This document shows, piece by piece, positions 26,923 through 35,312 of a stretch of DNA of 64,000 nucleotides. Positions within the stretch are counted from its first letter, which is position 1. Every line of letters begins with the position of its first letter. The position numbers and the translations under genes were made by a program. The notes below the pieces were generated by a model. That model saw nothing but the letters and a program-made list of their open reading frames with translations. It searched no databases and was not told where the DNA came from. This DNA comes from JAVKMO01 sp031539345 (GTDB lineage: Bacteria > Bacteroidota > Bacteroidia > Chitinophagales > Chitinophagaceae): contig JAVKMO010000010.1 of NCBI GenBank assembly GCA_031539345.1, forward strand, positions 1 to 64,000, written 5' to 3'.

Positions 26923-27756
26923 TTCGACAATCAATAATCCGCAAAACACAAAACTTGCAATGCCATTGTTGGTAAAAAAACTGATGTCAATATTGTTCAA
27001 ATTATAGAGGTTGATTAAACGATGTTGGCGGATTAAAAAAAAACAAAACAATAGCCACGCTGCATAACCCAAATAGCCAACAGATAAAAAAGATAAAAAA
27101 AACAAAAAACATATTGCACATAAACAATGCAATAACACAGACACTTTGCGTGCATTTTTAATGCCTAACAAAACAGGAATAGAATGTAGTCGCTGTGCTT
27201 TGTCAAAAGAAAAATCTTGCAAAGCATAAATAATATCAAAGCCACTCACCCAGCATAATACGCCAAAGCCTAATACAATAACATACAATTTAAAATATGC
27301 CGTTACGGCTAAAAAAGCACCGATGGGCGCGAGTGCTAAACCCACCCCAAGTACAAGATGACAAAGCGGAGAAAATCGTTTGGTATAACTATAACCCATA
27401 ATAACACTGAGTGCAATTGGGCTTAGTACAAAGCATAAAAAATTGATAGCATACGCACACAATAAAAAAGCCATCACATTGAATGCAATAAAAATGGTAG
27501 CACTTTTTTTTGTGATGATGCCGGCGGGAATTTCTCTGTTTTGTGTGCGTTGATTTTTTTTGTCAATATCTGCATCAATCAGGCGATTAAACGCCATGGC
27601 AACATTTCTTGCAAACAACATCGACAACACAACAAGGAAAAATTTTTGCCAAGAAAAGTGTTGCTGTTCTTGAACGAATGCAAGCATAAAACCCAACAAA
27701 GCAAAAGGCATCGCAAACACACTGTGACTAAACTTAACGAGAGATAAAAAACGCAT
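26908..27756 (-). CDS. UbiA-family prenyltransferase (menaquinone pathway)
   Basis: 282 residues from ATG 27756 (MRFLSLVKFSHSVFAMPFALLG, the usual UbiA opening); the longer frame adds an atypical 26-residue head. About 8-9 membrane segments. The two Asp-rich motifs are NRLIDADIDKKNQRTQNREIP near residue 70 and DIIYALQDFSFD near 180. In Bacteroidota, which use menaquinone, this UbiA-like gene is commonly the futalosine-pathway enzyme MqnP or a 4-hydroxybenzoate transferase homologue; I cannot decide between them. It is convergent with and overlaps the SCO1 gene. Confidence 0.85.
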   Translation of the reverse strand: MRFLSLVKFSHSVFAMPFALLGFMLAFVQEQQHFSWQKFFLVVLSMLFARNVAMAFNRLIDADIDKKNQRTQNREIPAGIITKKSATIFIAFNVMAFLLCAYAINFLCFVLSPIALSVIMGYSYTKRFSPLCHLVLGVGLALAPIGAFLAVTAYFKLYVIVLGFGVLCWVSGFDIIYALQDFSFDKAQRLHSIPVLLGIKNARKVSVLLHCLCAICFLFFLSFLSVGYLGYAAWLLFCFFLIRQHRLINLYNLNNIDISFFTNNGIASFVFCGLLIVELLFF

Positions 27757-27950
27757 AACAAAAAAACAACGATTAAAATGAGCGAAATGAAAAATACGAG
27801 AAAGAATTTGAACGACTACTTTTTTGCTAAACAATAGAAATACTTTTAAGTCGATGTGTATTTTTTCGGGATTGGTGTTTTATGAAAAAACAACTCGCTT
27901 TGTCGTTCGATTTTTCATTTTATTCTTCACTCTTTAATGCCTTTATTTTT

Positions 27951-27972
27951 AAGCATAAGAGTGCTTTTTTGT
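27951..27972 (+). terminator. Weak hairpin plus T-run upstream of infB
   Basis: AAGCA (27951-27955), a 6-nt loop, TGCTT (27962-27966) and a run of T. No rightward gene ends just before it, so it may be a leader structure of infB or chance. Confidence 0.25.
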
Positions 27973-28046
27973 GTCTTATACTTTCTATTCAGCATTCGTG
28001 TAAATAAATTTAATTTGTCCTCTATCTAAAAAAAATATTTCAGCGA

Positions 28047-30881
28047 ATGTCCGAACAAGTTACCCCAAGATTGATGGCTGCTGCCAAAGAGTTTAATATT
28101 GGCAAAGACACTTTAATTGACTTTTTAATCTCTAAGGGCTTTGATAAAGAGGCTTTAAAGCCAACCGCAAAATTGAATGCAGAAATGTATCAAGCATTGC
28201 AAATTGAATTTCAAACCGACAAATCAGTAAAAAAGAATAGTCAAGACATTGAGATTGCAGACGCTAGTAAAATGTCTATTTCTCTTGCTCAAGACAAAGC
28301 CAATAAAGAATTGGCAGAAAAAAAAGAAGTCGCCCCAATTGAGCACATTAAAATCAGTGTGCCAGAATTAGAAGGTCCAAAAATTATTTCTAAAATTGAT
28401 TTAGAACAAATTCATGAAGACAGCACGCCTCTAAAAAAAGGCAGACCGAAAAAGAAGGAAGTTGAAGCGCCTGCGTTGTTTGACGCGATAGAGGTGTCTG
28501 TGAGTGAAAAACCGAAAAGCAAAAAAACCAAAGCCACTGTTGTCAGTGAAGAGCCTGTTGAAAAAGTGATTGAAGAGGAAAAAATTGTCCAACAAGAAGA
28601 AATTGTTCAACAAGAACAAATAATTGAAGAAAAATCACAACCAACACCACCACCTACACCTATCGCCAAAGAACCTGAAATAGAGGTTGCGTCTCAAAAA
28701 ACGAATTATTCTATTTTAACTGGACCAAAAATTATTGGTAAAGTAGATTTGAGTACAACGAATTTTAAACCGCCAACATCGTCGCCTGTAGAGTCTGAAT
28801 TTGATAAGAAAAAAAGAAAACGATTTGTTGTCGATAAAAAGCCTTTTACACCAAACCAAAGAACAGGTCTAGAAGCACCGAAGCCTTATCTTACCGATCC
28901 AGATAAAAACAAATTTAAAAAAGAGGGCATTGTCAATAAAAACAGACCCATCATCCCACAACAACACAATGCACCACAACGAGTTATTGACCCTCAAACC
29001 ATTCAGGATAAAATTAAAGAAACACAAGCAAAATTGTCTGGTGGCGGAGGAAAGTTTTCAAAAAACTTTAAATCAAAATATCGCAAAAACAGAAGAGAGG
29101 AATTTGCAACTGACGACGCAAATGCAGATAAAAACAAATACTTAGAAGTAACAGAATTTATTTCATTAAGAGAGTTTGCAAGTCTTATGAATGTTGATTC
29201 TACAGACGTTGTAAGCAAATGTTTGAACCTTGGATTGATGGTCTCTATCAACCATCGTTTAGACGCCGAAGTGATGGAATTGATTGCTGGCGAATATAGT
29301 TTTGAAATTAAATTTATCGATGCCATTAGTGAAGACTTTAAGCAAGAAGATGAAGATAAAGAAGAAGACCTTTTGCCGCGTCCGCCTATTGTAACCATTA
29401 TGGGACACGTTGATCATGGTAAAACTTCTCTCTTAGATTTTATTCGTGCAACAAATGTGGTGGCTGGAGAAAGTGGTGGAATTACCCAAAAAATTGGTGC
29501 GTATGAAGTAACTACAACAACCGGCAAACAAGTAACTTTTATTGATACGCCAGGTCACGAAGCCTTTACAGCGATGCGTGCAAGAGGAACGAAAATTACC
29601 GACGTTGCAGTGATTGTAATTGCTGCTGATGATGCTGTAATGCCACAAACAAAAGAAGCCATTGCCCACGCACAAGCTGCAAATATCAAAATGATTTTTG
29701 CCATCAATAAAATGGATAAAGAAGGTGCTAATCCAGAAAAAATAAAAGAACAATTATCGCAAATGAATTTGCTTGTAGAAGATTGGGGAGGCTCATATCA
29801 ATGCCAAGAAATTTCTGCAAAAAAAGGACTGAACGTAGATTTGCTATTAGAAAAAATCCTCTTGGAAGCAGAAATGCTTACGCTCAAGGCCAACCCAAAT
29901 CGATTCGCATTTGGAACTGTAATTGATGCGGCTTTAGACAAAGGGCGTGGATATACAACGAGCATTCTTGTGCAAAATGGAACGCTTAAAGTGGGAGATA
30001 TTATTACATCGGGACAATATTATGGCAGAATAAAAGCCATGTTTAACGAACGCAATCAAAAGGTACAAACCGCACCGCCGTCATGCCCTGTTTTGATTTT
30101 GGGATTGAATGGTGCACCACAAGCAGGAGAGAATTTTAGAGTCTATGAACAAGAAGTAGATGCAAAAGAAAATGCCACACGACGTGGACAACTTGCAAGA
30201 GAACAAGGCTTGCGTACACGCAAACACATTACACTCGATGAAATTGGTCGTCGTTTAGCATTGGGTAATTTTAAAGAATTGAATGTGATTATTAAGGCAG
30301 ACGTAGATGGTTCTTTAGAAGCACTTACAGACGCATTAGAAAAATTATCTACCGAAGAAGTTGCTGTAAAAATTATACATCGTGGCGTAGGACAAATTAC
30401 AGAAAGCGATGTAATGCTTGCTGCGGCATCAGATGCGATTATTATCGCCTTCCAAGTTCGTCCGTCATCACAAGCCAGCAAACTTGCCGAACAAGAGTCC
30501 ATTCAAATCAAACAATACTCTGTTATCTATCACATTATAGAAGAAATTCGCAGTGCCATGGAAGGTATGCTACAACCTGCCATAGAAGAAAAAATAAATG
30601 CAACAGTAGAAATTCGCAACATCTTTACATTTGAAAAAAGCATCATTGCTGGTTGTTATGTAACCATGGGGCGCATTCTTCGCAACAATAAAATTCGTTT
30701 GATTAGAGACGGCATTGTAATTCATACAGGCGAACTTCAATCACTCAAAAGATTCAAAGACGATGCGAAAGAAGTGCCTACGAATATGGAATGTGGCATC
30801 ACCATCAAAAATTATAACGCAATCAAAGAAGGCGATATTATAGAAGGTTTTGAACAAGAAGAAATTAAACGAAACTTATAG
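28047..30881 (+). CDS. infB: Translation initiation factor IF-2
   Basis: 944 residues. An IF2 N-terminal helical domain (residues ~1-55) is followed by a ~300-residue low-complexity linker rich in Glu/Lys/Gln with VQQEEIVQQEQ repeats. The second IF2_N motif (EFISLREFASLMNV) is near 370. The GTPase domain starts at about 448 (IMGHVDHGKTS, then DTPGHEAFTAM and NKMD), followed by beta-barrel domains II-IV. IF-2 brings fMet-tRNA to the 30S subunit and promotes subunit joining. The family-typical nusA neighbour is not present on this side; the downstream genes are accessory. Confidence 0.97.
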   Translation: MSEQVTPRLMAAAKEFNIGKDTLIDFLISKGFDKEALKPTAKLNAEMYQALQIEFQTDKSVKKNSQDIEIADASKMSISLAQDKANKELAEKKEVAPIEHIKISVPELEGPKIISKIDLEQIHEDSTPLKKGRPKKKEVEAPALFDAIEVSVSEKPKSKKTKATVVSEEPVEKVIEEEKIVQQEEIVQQEQIIEEKSQPTPPPTPIAKEPEIEVASQKTNYSILTGPKIIGKVDLSTTNFKPPTSSPVESEFDKKKRKRFVVDKKPFTPNQRTGLEAPKPYLTDPDKNKFKKEGIVNKNRPIIPQQHNAPQRVIDPQTIQDKIKETQAKLSGGGGKFSKNFKSKYRKNRREEFATDDANADKNKYLEVTEFISLREFASLMNVDSTDVVSKCLNLGLMVSINHRLDAEVMELIAGEYSFEIKFIDAISEDFKQEDEDKEEDLLPRPPIVTIMGHVDHGKTSLLDFIRATNVVAGESGGITQKIGAYEVTTTTGKQVTFIDTPGHEAFTAMRARGTKITDVAVIVIAADDAVMPQTKEAIAHAQAANIKMIFAINKMDKEGANPEKIKEQLSQMNLLVEDWGGSYQCQEISAKKGLNVDLLLEKILLEAEMLTLKANPNRFAFGTVIDAALDKGRGYTTSILVQNGTLKVGDIITSGQYYGRIKAMFNERNQKVQTAPPSCPVLILGLNGAPQAGENFRVYEQEVDAKENATRRGQLAREQGLRTRKHITLDEIGRRLALGNFKELNVIIKADVDGSLEALTDALEKLSTEEVAVKIIHRGVGQITESDVMLAAASDAIIIAFQVRPSSQASKLAEQESIQIKQYSVIYHIIEEIRSAMEGMLQPAIEEKINATVEIRNIFTFEKSIIAGCYVTMGRILRNNKIRLIRDGIVIHTGELQSLKRFKDDAKEVPTNMECGITIKNYNAIKEGDIIEGFEQEEIKRNL

Positions 30882-30979
30882 CTCTGTTTTTCTTGTCTTG
30901 TTGAATAAAATAAATACTACCGTAAATGCTTTGATGATAGTCAGCCGTATCTCGGAAGAACAAAACGTAAAGACAAAAA

Positions 30980-31906
30980 ATGATGACATTTTTAGAATTA
31001 GCTGAAAAGATTTTAACAGAAAAAAAACAATTGCTAACTGTCGATGAAATTTGGAGTTTGGCAATAGAAAGAGGTTATGACAAACAACTTAAAGGTGAGG
31101 GGAAAACTCCTTGGGCTACACTTGCCGCTCAACTTTATGTTAATGCAAAAGACAATCCCAAATCACTTTTTGCCCGAACCGACAGCAGACCAAAAAAATT
31201 TTATTTAAAATCACACGCAAATCAGTTCGATCTTTCTGCCACGGAAATTTCAAACGAAGAGTTTCCCGTGGTTAAAAAAAACCGCTTTGACTTTTTAGAA
31301 AAAGACCTTCACCCTTATTTAACATATTACGCTTACTATCATTTACACTGTTATACCAAAACAATTAATCATTCACAATCGTCTAAAAAAGAATTTGGTG
31401 AGTGGGTACACCCGGATATAGTTGGCTGTTATTTTCCACTTGATGACTGGAAGCAAGAAGTTTATGAATTAAGTGCCTCAATTGGCAATATTTCAATCCG
31501 CTTTTTATCATTTGAACTTAAAAGAGAATTAAATTTTGGAAATTTAAGAGAGAGTTTCTTTCAGACAGTTTCAAACTCAACGTAGGCGAATGAAAGTTAT
31601 TTAGTGGCGGCAGAGGTGTCTGAAGATGAAGAATTTAGAATAGAATTATCTCGACTATCAACATCATTTGGAATTGGTGTAATCAAATTAAATATTGAAG
31701 ACCCTCATTCATCAGAAATTATTTTCTCTGCAAAATATCGAGAAATACTTGACTGGGAAACAATAAATAAACTCACTATGAACACTGATTTTAAAGAATT
31801 CCTCTCTACCGTTAAAATTGATATTACAAGCAAAAAAGTGCATAAAAAAGAATATGACGAAGTTTTAGACATTGAAAAATTAAATCTAAAACACATACTT
31901 AAATAA
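30980..31906 (+). pseudogene. HARE-HTH/COG2958-type protein interrupted by an in-frame amber codon
   Basis: One frame of 309 codons is broken by TAG at codon 202 (31583-31585). Upstream and downstream parts are in the same frame, so there is no indel. Residues 1-75 are a HARE-HTH winged-helix domain (FLELAEKILTEKKQLLTVDEIW, then GEGKTPWATLAAQLY). The remainder resembles the COG2958 C-terminal region often found in restriction-linked or regulatory HARE-HTH proteins. The context SNST-stop-ANESYLVAAEV strongly suggests TGG (Trp) mutated to TAG. No restriction or methylase partner is present. Either a fresh pseudogene, a truncated 201-residue product, or rare readthrough. Confidence 0.75.
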
Positions 31907-31907
31907 A

Positions 31908-31930
31908 AAATAACAGATATAAAGTTATTT
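31908..31930 (+). terminator. Hairpin after the HARE-HTH gene
   Basis: AAATAAC (31908-31914), a 9-nt loop and GTTATTT (31924-31930) form a 7-bp AT-rich stem just after the stop codon. A second small palindrome, CTTATT/AATAAG, follows at 31934-31947. Weak as a terminator because it is AT-rich. Confidence 0.35.
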
Positions 31931-32037
31931 CATCTTATTCAAATAAGCGAATTAGGATTAATCGATTTTTCTTAACCTACACTTTAACAAGAATCAAATG
32001 TCAGGTCTAAAAATCTGAAACTAATGTAAAATTTTTG

Positions 32038-32045
32038 TAATTTTG
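32038..32045 (+). promoter_or_regulatory. Candidate -7 element of the papain-like gene
   Basis: TAATTTTG matches TAnnTTTG, 40 nt upstream of the start codon. No clear -33 element is visible at the usual spacing. Confidence 0.4.
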
Positions 32046-32084
32046 TATCACACAAATTTTAGTATAACCCTATTTATTTAAATT

Positions 32085-32723
32085 ATGAGATTTTTATTGT
32101 TGTTGTTGTTTGTTAAAGGTTTTTCTCAAGATCCTTCTTCACGCTTTGCTTTAATTTCTTCAAGTTGTAAAACAGAAAAAGAAAAAGAAGAAATGCGATT
32201 ATATATTGATAAAGCAAAAGATGCTATAAAAGTATTTGTTTCAAGTAGTGGAGGTTCTTGTGCTGATGCTATACGTGTTCAAACGCTATTGTCAGCAAAA
32301 GGATTTACCGTTGGAAAAGGAGCTACATTTGCATATTGGAAATGGAAATATCCTCAATATGAGTCGTTTAATCATACAGCTTGTTCTATTATTTATAAAG
32401 ATGTTGAGTATATTATAGATCCAACACATAAGCAATTTAGAGGTGCAGATGTATTAGATGAGGATATTATTTGTCTACCAGCGCCTCTGTGGATGGACGA
32501 GTTAGTGAAAAGAACAAAAGGACAAAATCCAATATTAAGCCTTCAACTTAAAAGTGGTGAATCATTATTCGCTTTTATTTGTCCAGATAGTAGCAAACCT
32601 GCATTGACAGATGCTCAAAAAAGAGCCGTTGAAGAATTTGATAGGCTAGATGATATCAGATTTAAAGCACAGCTTCGCAGAGAAATGAAAGATAGAAGAC
32701 GCGAACGTTGCGTGATTTTTTAA
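32085..32723 (+). CDS. Small secreted papain/transglutaminase-like protein with CaaX-like C-terminus
   Basis: 212 residues; no named family recognised. A signal peptide MRFLLLLLFVKGFSQ is followed by a domain with candidate triad Cys59 (SSGGSCADAIRVQTLL), His97 (FNHTACSIIY) and Asp112 (EYIIDPTHKQF). The order, the spacing (38 and 15 residues) and the Y-I-I-D-P-T segment fit papain-fold toxins, protein glutaminases and related cysteine enzymes. The C-terminus is strongly basic (RREMKDRRRERC) and ends in Cys-Val-Ile-Phe, a CaaX-like box. The gene stands alone, has its own -7 candidate, and sits next to the broken HARE-HTH gene and a FISUMP lipoprotein. Enzyme activity is inference from the motif order. 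Confidence 0.55.
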   Translation: MRFLLLLLFVKGFSQDPSSRFALISSSCKTEKEKEEMRLYIDKAKDAIKVFVSSSGGSCADAIRVQTLLSAKGFTVGKGATFAYWKWKYPQYESFNHTACSIIYKDVEYIIDPTHKQFRGADVLDEDIICLPAPLWMDELVKRTKGQNPILSLQLKSGESLFAFICPDSSKPALTDAQKRAVEEFDRLDDIRFKAQLRREMKDRRRERCVIF

Positions 32724-32737
32724 TTTTTTTCGCCTCT

Positions 32738-32832
32738 TCAGGGTGTTTTTATCTGACGTTTTAGATTTTTATATTCCCATTTGAATAAGCAAAGAACGGT
32801 GCTTATTCAAGTATCATGCAAAAAACACCTGA
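32738..32832. repeat. Nested inverted repeats between convergent genes
   Basis: The outer arms TCAGGGTGTTTTT (32738-32750) and AAAAACACCTGA (32821-32832) pair with one bulged base. Inside lies a perfect 10-bp hairpin, TTGAATAAGC (32781-32790) and GCTTATTCAA (32801-32810), with a 10-nt loop. It is the largest inverted-repeat structure I see between genes in the window. The outer T-run could act as a rightward terminator. Confidence 0.55.
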
Positions 32833-32850
32833 TATAAACAAAAAGAACCA

Positions 32851-32867
32851 CCCCTCCAACGGAGGGG
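32851..32867 (-). terminator. GC-rich terminator of the first FISUMP gene
   Basis: CCCCTCC and GGAGGGG pair as 7 bp around the loop AAC. In the leftward direction it is followed by a T-rich tract (TGGTTCTTTTTGTTT). It lies 31 nt past the stop codon. Confidence 0.8.
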
Positions 32868-32897
32868 AATAAAACTCAAAAAGGGACAAGGGACAAA

Positions 32898-35096
32898 TCA
32901 ATCCTTGATAAGGCGAACCGAAAAGCGATTGCTTCTATCCATTCCTATTTTATCAAGGATTACGCCATTGACATCCACGCGCCTTGACAACAAATTATTG
33001 AAAATATCTGAAGTGGCAGTCCAAAAATAACCGAAGGAACTGGCACTAAAAAAACCACCATCGCCACTCTGTCCACCCGCAAAAAGAGCATCAAACCCAG
33101 AACCTCCGCCTACTTTCATTTTGCCTCCAGCTACACTTTCTCCGCCTAAATAATCGCTTAAGGTTGTCCACTCTGCGTCACTCGGCAAGTGCCAACCGAC
33201 CATTTGGGTGTTCATGTCGATAGCGGCTGCCCAATCATATAACCTACCGTATTTTGCACAAGAATCAGGGCTGTTGTTAGGACAAGAGCTTATACCTATG
33301 GTGGCGTTATTCAAATTTTCTGCAAGCCAAGTTTGTGTGCCTATAACAACGGTTTTATAGCATACGCCATTAAGAAGAACTCTATTATAAGCTTCTGTAC
33401 AAGGTACTGGTGTCCATTGTGCATAATATGTTGTTGCTACTGTGATTGGCCCTAATGTTGTAACCGCACTTCCGACTGTTGTTGCCACAAACCATCCATT
33501 AAATATATAACCATCTCTTGTTGGTGCTGTGGGGGTACTTGCATTTAAACCTGATGTGATTGTTTGACTTGCTGGTGCACCTGTTGAACCTGTATAATTC
33601 AAATTAAAACTTACTGTATATGTTGCTGTCCATTGAGCATAATATTGCGTATTGGCTGTGATTGGCCCTAATGTTGTAACCGCACTTCCGACTGTTGTTG
33701 CCGCAAACCATCCATTAAATATATACCCACCTCTTGTTGGTGCTGTGGGCGTGCTTGCATTGAACCCTGATGTGATTGTTTGATTTGCTGGTGTACCTGT
33801 TGAACCTGAATAATTTAAATTAAAACTTACTGTATAAGTGGGCAGACTGATGGTTAAAGTATAATTTGTTGGTGTAAAACCTACACTATTGGTTGCTGTT
33901 ATCGTCATATTGTAAGTTCCTACAGCAACTACATTTGTCCATGAAATTTTTCCTGTAGACGCATTGACACTTACACCGCTTGGGTTGCCACTAATGGAAT
34001 AAGTAACAGCACTTACGCCTGCATCTATTGTTGGTATAACCGAACTGTCAGGCGTTCCCAAAACACTACTTGCATTGGCTGGTGCATAACTAAAAGCACT
34101 TGGCATGCCTAACAGTAATTCTGTCCATTTTGCATAAGCCGTAGTACTTGCATAGAATAGCGTACTTGAGTCTATTTTTTCTTTGAACGTATTGTTATCA
34201 AAAAACCAGCCTGCAAATTCTTTTCCTGCAAAATAAGGCGTGGGTAACTGCTGGGTAATACGCAAACCTCCTGTAAAATAAAACGGTTGAGAAGGCGTTG
34301 GCATAACACCATAGTTGGGGTCAAATGTCAGAATAAAACTTTGAGGTTTAAAAAATCGAGCATATACAGTATCGTTTTTGGTTAATGATTTTTTAAACTG
34401 AAATGGCACATTGCCTTGTGTAGGATGCGAATACCAAGCTTCAAAAAAACTGTCAGTTGTATTTGAACTCACACTATGGGGTATTCCAAGTTCGTTTTCA
34501 TATACAGTATCAATTTCTATTCGTTTCTGGGCATTGCTATAATTGATAAAAGTAAGCGTATGGTATTTTGCTTTATCCCAATAGGCAAATATTGTATCGT
34601 CTGCTGACATGGGAATATGAAAGTTAAACGTGTCTTTCCCTAAGGTGTCATAAAACCAACCTTTAAATTTATAGCCTTCTTTAATCGGTTCGGGATAGAG
34701 TTTAAAAGGCAAAGACTGTTCGTAATTTTCGATCAGCTTTTGTTTTGGCATAAGCGTTCCTCCACGTGAGTCTGCATATAAATATACAGTTGGAGACATC
34801 ACCCATTTGGCAAACAAAGTTGTGTGTTGAAGAATGCGTTTTGTTGAATCAAAAAAATTGCTATCTCGATAATACCAACCATCAAAAACAAATCCTGGTT
34901 TTTTGGGTGTAGCGGGCATGTTTTTTATCCGTTCTCCATAAGCCACAATGCGGTCCGAAACATAGTCCGCTCCTCCATTGGTTTCAAAACTAACACGAAA
35001 ATCTTCACCCTTGTTTTCAATGTCATATTTCCTACAATTAAAAAGCAATAACACAGCAAAAGAAAATCCAAAAAAAAGTAAGAAAATGTTTTTCAT
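32898..35096 (-). CDS. Surface lipoprotein: InlB-B repeats, Ig-like domain, FISUMP domain
   Basis: 732 residues. The hydrophobic N-terminus ends LLLFNC, a lipoprotein-like signal with an unusual Asn before the Cys. Four divergent ~70-residue InlB-B (Listeria-Bacteroides) repeats follow, each with GYxFxGWFxD and a closing YAKW/YAxW-type strand. Next comes a putative Ig-like domain (FSYAPANASSVLG to TNSVGFTPTNYTLTI, about 345-420) and two nearly identical 72-residue InlB-B repeats. The last ~160 residues are a FISUMP domain (IGTQTWLAENLNN, YGRLYDWAAAID, GWHLPSDAEW). It is likely surface-exposed and adhesive; function unknown. Its N-terminal third closely matches the 1231-residue paralogue near 50 kb. 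Confidence 0.85.
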   Translation of the reverse strand: MKNIFLLFFGFSFAVLLLFNCRKYDIENKGEDFRVSFETNGGADYVSDRIVAYGERIKNMPATPKKPGFVFDGWYYRDSNFFDSTKRILQHTTLFAKWVMSPTVYLYADSRGGTLMPKQKLIENYEQSLPFKLYPEPIKEGYKFKGWFYDTLGKDTFNFHIPMSADDTIFAYWDKAKYHTLTFINYSNAQKRIEIDTVYENELGIPHSVSSNTTDSFFEAWYSHPTQGNVPFQFKKSLTKNDTVYARFFKPQSFILTFDPNYGVMPTPSQPFYFTGGLRITQQLPTPYFAGKEFAGWFFDNNTFKEKIDSSTLFYASTTAYAKWTELLLGMPSAFSYAPANASSVLGTPDSSVIPTIDAGVSAVTYSISGNPSGVSVNASTGKISWTNVVAVGTYNMTITATNSVGFTPTNYTLTISLPTYTVSFNLNYSGSTGTPANQTITSGFNASTPTAPTRGGYIFNGWFAATTVGSAVTTLGPITANTQYYAQWTATYTVSFNLNYTGSTGAPASQTITSGLNASTPTAPTRDGYIFNGWFVATTVGSAVTTLGPITVATTYYAQWTPVPCTEAYNRVLLNGVCYKTVVIGTQTWLAENLNNATIGISSCPNNSPDSCAKYGRLYDWAAAIDMNTQMVGWHLPSDAEWTTLSDYLGGESVAGGKMKVGGGSGFDALFAGGQSGDGGFFSASSFGYFWTATSDIFNNLLSRRVDVNGVILDKIGMDRSNRFSVRLIKD
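33405..33836 (-). repeat. Two-copy 216-bp coding tandem repeat
   Basis: Two tandem, nearly identical copies with a 216-bp period (72 codons) encode InlB-B repeats of the 732-residue lipoprotein. The shared string TGTGATTGGCCCTAATGTTG starts at 33441 and again at 33657. Confidence 0.85.
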
Positions 35097-35254
35097 TTCA
35101 ATTTTGACGAGGCAGCAACAAACAGACTAATGCGTATTTATTTTTGTGCAATCTATTGAAAAAAATCATTCGTTTGTGATAGAAATTAACCCGTCATACG
35201 CATACGATTAGAGACAAAAACGAGTCGAAAAAATAAAAAAAAACGACACATTTA

Positions 35255-35275
35255 TTTTGCTTGGCAAAAGCAAAA
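35255..35275 (-). terminator. Hairpin downstream of the PfkB gene
   Basis: TTTTGCTT (35255-35262), the 5-nt loop GGCAA and AAGCAAAA (35268-35275) make an 8-bp stem 38 nt past the leftward gene. The following U-tract is poor, so confidence is moderate. Confidence 0.45.
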
Positions 35276-35312
35276 AACGTAAAAAGAGAACCTTCAACTA
35301 CAGCAACGATTC

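Noticed and set aside
27541..27747. Small rightward ORF inside the UbiA gene
   Set aside because: It is antisense to conserved UbiA membrane segments and motif NRLIDADIDKK.
29003..29398. Leftward ORF of 131 codons within infB
   Set aside because: It is antisense to the conserved IF2 linker and start of the G domain; Ser/Leu-rich composition is what antisense of Glu/Lys-rich coding gives.
30980..31906. Frameshift explanation for the split HARE-HTH gene
   Set aside because: Both parts are in the same frame (both start at the same position modulo three) and TAG alone separates them; no base needs to be added or removed.
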